Source of the DNA: an uncultured Acetatifactor sp.
GTDB lineage: Bacteria; Bacillota; Clostridia; Lachnospirales; Lachnospiraceae
Reading direction: 5' to 3'
DNA: 63,565 nt
Assembly (NCBI GenBank): GCA_910584375.1
Contig: CAJUAH010000026.1
Span: 1-63,565 of the forward strand
Positions 32,740-39,799 of the stretch are shown piece by piece. The notes beneath the pieces were generated by a model. It ran no database searches. It was not told where the DNA came from and was given only the letters and a program-made list of their open reading frames with translations. Each line of letters starts with the position of its first letter. Positions within the stretch are counted from its first letter, which is position 1. Position numbers and translations under genes: made by a program.

Positions 32740-33210
32740 TTATTTTATTTCAAACTCTGTGGCGAAGGGATCTCCGGTAGAGGAAGGACTCGCGGCGGTC
32801 TCGATCTCTTTTATGAATCGGTATTTGCCTGCAGGCAGATTGCCGTATAAGAAATCCCAGGATATCTCGTATTCATCTGTCAGGCCGGATTCCAGAACAC
32901 ATTCGACGTCTGTTGCGGTAATGTGGCAGCCGTCGGCGGTTCGGGTTGCTCTTTCACAGACGTACCAGATGCCGTCTGTTTGCTTTTCCAGTATGAATTT
33001 GTATTGGGATCCGTAAGAAATGTCGGCGGCGCTCCCGTTATAAATTGTGACTGTGGCGCTTATAGGAGTGACATCTTTGAGAGCTAATGTTACTTCTGCA
33101 TGCTCTGACATGGCCGAAACGTTTCTGGTCATTCCGGCTCCGTTTTCGGTTCCGCAGCCGAGCAGTGATAAAATGCTTATTATGAGTATCAGTAATTTGG
33201 GGTTTTTTAT
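32740..33210 (-). CDS. Small lipoprotein with Ig-like domain; ATA where the start codon should be
   Basis: The only ATG (33132) would skip a perfect lipoprotein signal. Reading upstream in frame gives KNPKLLILIISILSLLGCG, with the lipobox Cys encoded at 33154-33156. The codon before KNPK is ATA (33210-33208), preceded by a stop and by GGAG 8 bases away. So the gene either uses ATA or has lost its ATG. The mature part (about 135 residues) is a beta-rich domain with an ending similar to bacterial Ig-like domains (FLYGNLPAGKYRFIKEI). It converges with the SUKH gene, with 14 bases between stops. Confidence 0.55.
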   Translation of the reverse strand: MKNPKLLILIISILSLLGCGTENGAGMTRNVSAMSEHAEVTLALKDVTPISATVTIYNGSAADISYGSQYKFILEKQTDGIWYVCERATRTADGCHITATDVECVLESGLTDEYEISWDFLYGNLPAGKYRFIKEIETAASPSSTGDPFATEFEIK

Positions 33211-33402
33211 TTAGTGGTCTCCAGACTGTATTATTGCATCGGTATGCGTATGCGGTTGGCACGGTTTTGCTTATATTGGATTGCCATACACTGCGTTTGC
33301 GTATATAATAGGGCATGGTTTACGGAAATGTCAACGGGGAAATCATTATTGTTTTACATGGCGGAAAGTGAGTGCGGCGGCGAATACGGGGGGGAAAAAT
33401 CA

Positions 33403-33948
33403 ATGAAAATTGAGATCAGAGATTCAAAAAATCCGGCTGCGTTTTATGACGAGGCATACGGTTTCGCACGGATATCTTACCGTCATCCTACCAGAAGAAT
33501 TTACCCGCTGTCCGTTGTGTTCAGGCGGCTTTCGATTCTCAGTACGCTGGGGTTTTTGTTTATCCTGCTGTCAGGAGTCGTCTTTGGATTTGATTCCCTT
33601 GATTTTGTTTTGCTGGGAGCCATAGCCTGTTGTCTTGTCTTATGCGTCTGTTTCTATGCTCGGATCAAATGGCTGATTCGCGGGCTGACAAACAGAAAGA
33701 CCGATGCAGTGATAGTAATCGACGAGTCAAAAGTAATGCTGGAAAACAGGACCGTGGGGCAAAGCACGGAATTGCCTTGGGAAAATATTCAATATATTCT
33801 TATCAGCAAACGGGTAATTGGATTTATTCCCAAAAAGAGAGATGGCAGTCAGCTTGCGATTTTTTGCAGCACGGACTATATTCGGGAGGTCACCGAGGCG
33901 ATAAAGGAATATCAAAAGGAGAGTCTGGTGGTAGAAAATAAGAAGTAG
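33403..33948 (+). CDS. YcxB-like two-helix membrane protein
   Basis: A 181-residue protein with two membrane helices (about residues 45-65 and 70-90) and a C-terminal beta-rich domain (VIVIDESKVMLEN through IFCSTDYIREVTEAIKEY) like that of YcxB proteins, whose role is unknown. The ATG at 33403 follows GGGGGAAA; longer in-frame starts have no ribosome binding site and read Cys/Arg-rich sequence. A second protein of this type is encoded at 50546. Confidence 0.6.
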   Translation: MKIEIRDSKNPAAFYDEAYGFARISYRHPTRRIYPLSVVFRRLSILSTLGFLFILLSGVVFGFDSLDFVLLGAIACCLVLCVCFYARIKWLIRGLTNRKTDAVIVIDESKVMLENRTVGQSTELPWENIQYILISKRVIGFIPKKRDGSQLAIFCSTDYIREVTEAIKEYQKESLVVENKK

Positions 33949-33986
33949 TTTTGAGAGGACTTCAGTAAGGTGGAGGAACAGCAGTT

Positions 33987-34577
33987 ATGAGAACAGAATT
34001 GGAGCAGGCGTTGCAGCAGGCGCAGCAGGGCGCGGTGGCCCGGGCAGCAGAAGTGGTGGAACGGATTAAGGAACTGCCGCGGGACGAAGAGGGTGTGTTT
34101 GACCTGAAGGGCATGGAAAAAGATTACAAGGATGTGCTGGAGACCAGGCGGGTATTGTATCCGGTGTACGCGGCTTATGAGACGGAGTGTAACAGGAAAG
34201 AGGGCTATCCTGATATCCTTGCGCAGATGCGGGTTCTGGACGCCCGTCTCCAGGAGGATTATGACATGTTGGCAGCGGCGGCATATATGGATATGGCGCT
34301 GCGGACGCTGATGTATTTAAGCCAGGAGATATATGAGTGCTATCGGGAACTGATGGATCTGTATAAAAAGAATGTGCATCGCTTTATCCGGGAGTTTTAT
34401 GGGGAAGGGGAGATTTTGCCCGGAACGGCGCCCTCCAGTGCGGCGGAGGTGCTGTTTATAGGAAGTTTGATGCTGGCATGCAGGGAACATGTGTTGCTGG
34501 CGGAAAAGTATGCGATATATTATGCATTCATGCAAGAGGAAGAGATAAACGGCGAAAAACAGGAGCAGGGGAGGTAA
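33987..34577 (+). CDS. Helical protein, possible shortened GH88/GH105 (unsaturated uronyl hydrolase) relative
   Basis: I do not recognise this 196-residue protein with certainty. It is almost all alpha-helical. The stretch YPVYAAYETECNRKEGYPDILAQ is close to the pattern of GH88/GH105 hydrolases (alpha6/alpha6 barrels cutting unsaturated galacturonides), and the later helices also fit their C-terminal part. It is about half the family length, and the segment that should carry the catalytic Asp is not seen. It sits 4 bases before the polygalacturonase start, which supports a pectin role. AAGGTGGAGG lies 15-16 bases upstream of the ATG. Confidence 0.5.
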   Translation: MRTELEQALQQAQQGAVARAAEVVERIKELPRDEEGVFDLKGMEKDYKDVLETRRVLYPVYAAYETECNRKEGYPDILAQMRVLDARLQEDYDMLAAAAYMDMALRTLMYLSQEIYECYRELMDLYKKNVHRFIREFYGEGEILPGTAPSSAAEVLFIGSLMLACREHVLLAEKYAIYYAFMQEEEINGEKQEQGR

Positions 34578-34580
34578 GTC

Positions 34581-36140
34581 ATGGAGATCAGTACGGTACT
34601 GTATACAGCCAGAAGCGCGACATTGGAGATTAAAGACGGCGGCAGACATTTTACCAGACGTCCTTATCGGGTAGTGGCTAACGGCCTGGAGGTAATGACC
34701 GCGGAGAAAACCGTTTTCAGTCTGTTTGGTCTGAAACCTCAGACCTTATATCGCGTGGAGATATTTGACGGCATGCAGCTGCTGGGAAGTACGGAATTTA
34801 CCACGGAGCATGAATTTGTGACGCTGGATGTGACCCGGTTTGGCGCCAGGGGGGATGGGGTGTCCGACGATACGCATTTTATTCAGGCGGCCATCATGGC
34901 GTGTCCGGAGCATAGCCGGGTCTATATACCGGCGGGGACTTACCGGATCACCAGCCTGTTTCTAAAGAGTCATATCCGTCTGGAACTGGCTCAGGGAGCG
35001 GAGCTGAAGGCTTTCACGGAGCGGGAGAGATTTCCTGTGTTTCCGGGTATGCTGGAGAGCTATGATGAACAGGACGAGTACAATCTGGGCACCTGGGAGG
35101 GCAACCCCCTGCCCATGTTCACCGGTATCCTCTGCGGTGTGGATGTGGAGGATGTGGTGATATACGGTCCCGGCACTGTCAACGGCAATGCCTCCAGGGC
35201 AGATTGGTGGGACAATCCCAAGGTCATGCGGGGAGCGTTCCGGCCCCGGCTGTTTTTTATCAGTCATTGTCGGAACATTGTGCTGCAGGGCGTGAAATTC
35301 TGCAATTCTCCTTCCTGGACGCTGCACCCCTATTTCAGCAATCATCTGCGTTTTCTGGATCTGACGGTGGAGAATCCGGCGGACTCGCCCAACACCGACG
35401 GTCTGGATCCCGAGTCCTGCCGGGACGTGGAGATCCTGGGGGTGCGTTTCTCCCTGGGAGACGACTGTATCGCCGTCAAGTCCGGCAAGATCTATATGGG
35501 CAGAAAGCATAAGACCCCTTCGGAAAATATTCATATCCGTCAGTGCCTGATGGAGAACGGCCACGGAGCGGTGACCCTGGGCAGCGAGATGGCCGGAGGC
35601 GTGATAAACCTGACGGTGGAGGACTGCATTTTCCGGCATACGGACAGGGGGCTGCGGATCAAGACCCGGCGGGGGCGCGGACGGGACGCGGTGCTGAACA
35701 ATATCACTTTCCGCAATCTGACACTGGATCATGTGATGACGCCGCTGGTGATCAACGCCTTCTATTTCTGTGACCCGGACGGCAAAACCCGGTATGTGCA
35801 GTCTCGGGAAGCCTATCCGGTGGACGAGAGAACGCCGACGATCGGCAAACTGGCTTTTGAAAATATGGATTGCACCAACTGTCATGTGGCGGCGGCCTAT
35901 TTTGACGGACTGCCGGAGCAGAAGATCGAGGAGATAACGCTGAAAAATATCTCCGTCAGTTATGCCGAGAATCCCAAATGCGATGTGCCCGCCATGTCTG
36001 AAGGAGTGGAGAAGAGCAGCAGGCGGGGTATGTTTGTGCGCAATGTCAGGCATCTGGTGATGGAGCATGTGTCCGTCAGCGGACAGGACGGCGAGGCGCT
36101 GGAGACAGAGGGTGTGGATGACGTGGAGGTACGTCTGTAG
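34581..36140 (+). CDS. GH28 polygalacturonase, cytoplasmic
   Basis: Hydrolyses alpha-1,4-galacturonan or rhamnogalacturonan ends. The 519-residue protein has an N-terminal FN3-like strand domain (about 1-75) and a right-handed beta-helix with all GH28 motifs: NTDGLDPESC (about 273), GDDCIAVKSG (about 295), GHGAVTLGSE (about 330) and RIKTRRG (about 360). There is no signal peptide, so it should act on imported oligogalacturonides, probably as an exo-enzyme. It follows the helical protein by 3 bases and precedes the isomerase gene by 56, consistent with one operon. Confidence 0.92.
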   Translation: MEISTVLYTARSATLEIKDGGRHFTRRPYRVVANGLEVMTAEKTVFSLFGLKPQTLYRVEIFDGMQLLGSTEFTTEHEFVTLDVTRFGARGDGVSDDTHFIQAAIMACPEHSRVYIPAGTYRITSLFLKSHIRLELAQGAELKAFTERERFPVFPGMLESYDEQDEYNLGTWEGNPLPMFTGILCGVDVEDVVIYGPGTVNGNASRADWWDNPKVMRGAFRPRLFFISHCRNIVLQGVKFCNSPSWTLHPYFSNHLRFLDLTVENPADSPNTDGLDPESCRDVEILGVRFSLGDDCIAVKSGKIYMGRKHKTPSENIHIRQCLMENGHGAVTLGSEMAGGVINLTVEDCIFRHTDRGLRIKTRRGRGRDAVLNNITFRNLTLDHVMTPLVINAFYFCDPDGKTRYVQSREAYPVDERTPTIGKLAFENMDCTNCHVAAAYFDGLPEQKIEEITLKNISVSYAENPKCDVPAMSEGVEKSSRRGMFVRNVRHLVMEHVSVSGQDGEALETEGVDDVEVRL

Positions 36141-36196
36141 AAGGAGTGATGCGTGCGGTTGCAGGGGACATGCGGAACTCTAATGGAGGAAAAAGG

Positions 36197-37036
36197 ATGC
36201 AGTTAGGAATTCGTTTACATGACACAAAAGAACTTCCCTTTGAGGAGCGGATCGCGGATGTGCATGATCTGGGCTTTGCCTGCGGACATCTGGCGCTCTC
36301 CAAGGTAATCAAAGAATTTTCCACCGCCGACGAGGCGCTGACGCCCGGTCTGGCCATGTACATCAGGAATGTATTCGCCCGCAGTCAGGTGGATATCGCC
36401 GTGCTGGGCTGCTATCTGAATCTGGCCAATCCCGAGCCGGAGCAGCTGAGGAAGATTACGAACCGCTATATGGCCCATATCCGTTTTGCCTCCTGGCTGG
36501 GCTGCGGCGTGGTGGGTACGGAGACCGGAGCCCCCAATACAGCTTACAAATATGAGCCCGCATGCCATGAAGAACAGGCTTTGCAGACCTTTATCACCAA
36601 TCTGCGTCCTGTTGTAAAATATGCGGAGCAGATGGGTGTGGTGATGGCCATAGAGCCGGTTTGGAATCACATTGTCTATAATCCCAAACGTGCCAGAAGA
36701 GTGCTGGACGAGATTGCCTCCCCCAATCTGCAGATTATTCTGGATCCGGTGAATCTGCTGGATATCAGCAATTATCAGGAGCAGGAGGCCATCGTGCAGG
36801 AGGCCATAGACGTGCTGGGCCCGGATGTGGCTGTGGTACACTTGAAAGACTACAGGCCCATGGACGGAAAACTGGAGGCCATGGGTTGCGGGCTGGGCAT
36901 CATGAAATATGACGCGGTGCTGCAATTTATCAAGGAGCGCAAGCCATATATCCATGTGACGCTGGAAAATACCTTGCCGGAAAATAATCGGCAGGTTCGG
37001 GCGCACATCCTGGAAATGTATAAGAACATATGTTAA
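36197..37036 (+). CDS. Sugar-phosphate isomerase/epimerase-like TIM barrel
   Basis: A 279-residue AP-endonuclease-2/xylose-isomerase-like barrel. Metal-binding residues of the fold are visible: Glu in GTETGAPN, Glu in MAIEPVWNH, Asp in IILDPVNLLD, His in VAVVHLKDY and Glu in VTLENTLPE. The ATG at 36197 follows GGAGG; the earlier ATG at 36146 does not. It is the last gene of the GH28 operon. Substrate unknown; its place in a pectin cluster suggests a uronate-derived or rare sugar. Confidence 0.82.
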   Translation: MQLGIRLHDTKELPFEERIADVHDLGFACGHLALSKVIKEFSTADEALTPGLAMYIRNVFARSQVDIAVLGCYLNLANPEPEQLRKITNRYMAHIRFASWLGCGVVGTETGAPNTAYKYEPACHEEQALQTFITNLRPVVKYAEQMGVVMAIEPVWNHIVYNPKRARRVLDEIASPNLQIILDPVNLLDISNYQEQEAIVQEAIDVLGPDVAVVHLKDYRPMDGKLEAMGCGLGIMKYDAVLQFIKERKPYIHVTLENTLPENNRQVRAHILEMYKNIC

Positions 37037-37083
37037 ATGTTGCGGATAAAACTGGGGCGAGTTTGGTTTTACCCGCACGGTAA

Positions 37084-37116
37084 AGGAGAGCCGGGATTGC
37101 ATCATCCCGGCTCTCC
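37084..37116 (+). terminator. Terminator after the polygalacturonase operon
   Basis: A strong hairpin: GGAGAGCCGGGAT pairs with ATCCCGGCTCTCC around a six-base loop. The T-tract after it is weak. Confidence 0.6.
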
Positions 37117-37122
37117 TCGGTG

Positions 37123-37311
37123 TTATCTGCCTGTCCGGGCTATATCCTCAGTGACAGCCTCATCCATCCGATCCCTGAAATCATCCATATTCACGGCTTT
37201 TGCCGCGGCTCTAAGCTCCTCCACAGCGTAGCCCTGTGTCATGCCAGCCGCCAGATTTTCTTTGACCCGGCTTACCAGGCTGGAATACTCCCATAACTTA
37301 TGGCATTCCAT
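37123..37311 (-). pseudogene. Short helical ORF, possibly the remnant of a longer gene
   Basis: A 62-codon frame whose sequence (LWEYSSLVSRVKENLAAGM...AVEELRAAAK) looks like the C-terminal part of Rpn-type PD-(D/E)XK nuclease/transposase proteins. The frame remains open upstream of the ATG and still looks coding (ADFDERIINKG), until about 37385. No ribosome binding site is seen. A decayed end of a mobile gene is the likeliest reading; a real small protein is possible. Confidence 0.3.
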
Positions 37312-37405
37312 TCCTTTATTTATGATCCTCTCATCGAAATCCGCCAGCCCGTGCCGGAGGACTTGCAGCGGAGCAGCACAGCAGCGCAGGGGCGGAGGCG
37401 GTGTC

Positions 37406-38443
37406 TTACCGGGGGCTCCATCCCTCCAACACCCGCTCTATACGGTATGCCTCCGTTTCCCGCTCCGTCAGCTGACAGGAAAAATCGGCCCGCAGTCCTA
37501 CGCCGCTGCCGGGCCCGTAACAGGCGTATTCACCGTAATGGAAGTGCCCGTGTTCCTTGCCCCAGTCCGCCCATCCGGCGGGATGTATATGCTCATCCAT
37601 ATAGCACTCCAGATAGACCGTGCGGGCGTATTCCCGCCAGGGCCGCCCCAGATAGACGGAGCCTTTCGGACAGTCCCCCAGCAGACGACAACGGTGGAAC
37701 ACATAGCCGTAGGGCCGTTCCTTAAAAGTGGACGCCGCTGTGAGATAGCCGTAGACAGCCTGCCCTTCCGGGCTTTCCGGCGGCGGCACGGGCGCTTTGG
37801 CGGCAAAGATATCACATTCTTCAAAGTAGCAGATCCCGCCCCCGAAGATAAAGTCCACGTCTCCCTGTATATGACAATGTTCGTAATACTGTCTGCCAAG
37901 AGTGCGCGGCAGATGCTCGCCGGGTCCGGTAAAGCCGCCGGGCTGTGCCTCCCGCAGGGGAAGGGGAGCCGTAAACAGGGTATCCTGGCTGCCCAGCAGT
38001 CGGCAGTTCTCCAGCCGGAGACGGTCTCCGTCCGCGTACAGGGCGATGGCCTGTCCCACCAGGCGTCCGCAGCCCGCGTCATTCCGGACGGTCAAGTGCC
38101 GCAGGGTCACGTCATGGGTGTGGATGCGCAGCGTGGCGGTGCGGAAAGTCCCCCGTTTGCCGCCGTCCTCCAGGATCTGTAGGGCGTGATCCCCATATAC
38201 CAGCACCGTATCGGAGGCGCCGCTGCCTTCCAACGTCACATGGGGGCGCTCCAGCACCAGTTTTTCCCGATAGACGCCGGGCGCGATGTGGATGACGGCG
38301 GGAGAGAGCGATTCCCGGGGAGCGGGATAAGCAGGCGGCAGGGGGACATAGTCTCTGCTCACATAAGCGATTGCCTCTCCTATGGTAGAAAAACAAGGGG
38401 CAGGTTGTTCCCTGCCCACGTATACATGAAGGTCTTCGCACAT
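37406..38443 (-). CDS. Pectinesterase (CE8), cytoplasmic
   Basis: Removes methyl esters from pectin oligosaccharides. The right-handed beta-helix protein of 345 residues has the family motifs GSQDTLF (about residue 150), DVDFIFGGG (catalytic Asp, about 196-204) and LGRPW (about 270). There is no signal peptide after the ATG at 38443 (GAGG upstream), so the enzyme should act inside the cell like its GH28 neighbour. It lies 22 bases after the HD-GYP gene on the same strand. The 3' ends of the two pectin operons face each other here. Confidence 0.9.
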   Translation of the reverse strand: MCEDLHVYVGREQPAPCFSTIGEAIAYVSRDYVPLPPAYPAPRESLSPAVIHIAPGVYREKLVLERPHVTLEGSGASDTVLVYGDHALQILEDGGKRGTFRTATLRIHTHDVTLRHLTVRNDAGCGRLVGQAIALYADGDRLRLENCRLLGSQDTLFTAPLPLREAQPGGFTGPGEHLPRTLGRQYYEHCHIQGDVDFIFGGGICYFEECDIFAAKAPVPPPESPEGQAVYGYLTAASTFKERPYGYVFHRCRLLGDCPKGSVYLGRPWREYARTVYLECYMDEHIHPAGWADWGKEHGHFHYGEYACYGPGSGVGLRADFSCQLTERETEAYRIERVLEGWSPR

Positions 38444-38465
38444 AGTATTATATTCCTCACAGCTT

Positions 38466-39545
38466 TTATAGTAGAGCGTCAATGCACAGTTCAGGTTCCT
38501 CCGCCAGATTGACATACTCGTCGGCGCATTGTACCACAGGGCGGGAAAGTCTGGGCTTGTTGATAAAGATAATTGTCCCCTCCCTCCCGTCGCTCAGGCG
38601 GCAGCGGTTCTGTATGTAAGTATTCACAATATTTTCCAGAAAACAGAGGACATAAGTCACATCGTACCGCTGCAGCCCTTCCGCCTCAAAGATCTCAATG
38701 ACCTTAAAGGGACAGATGGGCGCCCTGTATACCCGCGCGGAGGTCATGGCGTCATAGACATCCGCGATCGCCACCATCTTGGCGTAGCTGTCGATCTCGT
38801 CGGCCATCAGTCCGTGGGGGTAACCGGAACCGTCGCAGCGCTCATGATGCATCAGGGCCGCATTGCATATATGCGCGTCGATTTTTTGGGACATGAGCAG
38901 CTGATAACCCTCCATCGAGTGTTTTTTGACCTGATGATACTCCAGGTCGGTGAGCTTGCCGGGTTTGACGATGATGTCGTGGGGAACCAACAGCTTTCCC
39001 ACGTCATGGAGCAGACCGCAGGCCGTAGCCATCTCCACCTCGTCATCCGACAGGCGCAGCCAGCGGGCAAATACATTGCAGATCAGTCCCACATTCAGGC
39101 AGTGGGCAAAGGTCGAGTCGTCATATTCCCGCATATTGTGCAGCATGTCCAGAATGCTGATATGTCCTTTCACGTCTGTCACCATCAGAAGAGAGCGGGA
39201 CAACAGTTCCTTTATATCCAATTGGGTGTTTTTTTCCACCACATTGTTTATCATGCCTTTAAAAGAGTCTACTTCTTCCTCATAGGCTTTTTTGAAGACC
39301 TTGAACCGGGTGCTCTGCTTAATGCGTTCAAAATAGGAAGGGCCGGTGAAAGCAGGCGGGGTGTTGGGCTGTTCGATGATCCGATCCCTTACATGTACGG
39401 TGAGGATCCCGTACAAATCCAGTTTCATGATCTGCGCGTCCGTGAGCACAGTATTTTTTGGCAGAATCATCTGATGATTTGAGGTCATCACATCATCTGC
39501 AACGATCATGCCCGGAATCAATTGTTGCGTGGATAATCTTTTCAT
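38466..39545 (-). CDS. HD-GYP domain protein, likely c-di-GMP phosphodiesterase
   Basis: The 359-residue protein has an N-terminal DUF3391-like segment (MKRLSTQQLIPGMIVADDVM, about 1-55) and an HD-GYP domain (about 120-310) with HCLNVG, HDVGKL, HHERCDGSGYP and the later DVYDAMTS. The GYP signature itself reads GSGYP here, as in many active enzymes. It should hydrolyse cyclic di-GMP. It lies just upstream of pectinesterase on the same strand, so the two may be co-transcribed, and divergent from secA. Confidence 0.88.
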   Translation of the reverse strand: MKRLSTQQLIPGMIVADDVMTSNHQMILPKNTVLTDAQIMKLDLYGILTVHVRDRIIEQPNTPPAFTGPSYFERIKQSTRFKVFKKAYEEEVDSFKGMINNVVEKNTQLDIKELLSRSLLMVTDVKGHISILDMLHNMREYDDSTFAHCLNVGLICNVFARWLRLSDDEVEMATACGLLHDVGKLLVPHDIIVKPGKLTDLEYHQVKKHSMEGYQLLMSQKIDAHICNAALMHHERCDGSGYPHGLMADEIDSYAKMVAIADVYDAMTSARVYRAPICPFKVIEIFEAEGLQRYDVTYVLCFLENIVNTYIQNRCRLSDGREGTIIFINKPRLSRPVVQCADEYVNLAEEPELCIDALL

Positions 39546-39799
39546 AAACAGCAGCCGTTCCTTCCCGCGCGATTCCTGCCGGATTAATGATATGCAGGGT
39601 TATTACAGAGTAATTTTATTATAGCCAAAAAGGCGTGTAATGTCAAATTTAACATAAATTTTACAAAATGTTAAGGGATAAGTATTTATCTGGGTTGAAT
39701 CCCGGGGATAAATCTGCTACAATAGTTCTGTTCGGGTATTATGATTGGGATATAGTGCGTATTGCGGATTTGCCTGCGATACGCGGGAATGAGGTAGAG

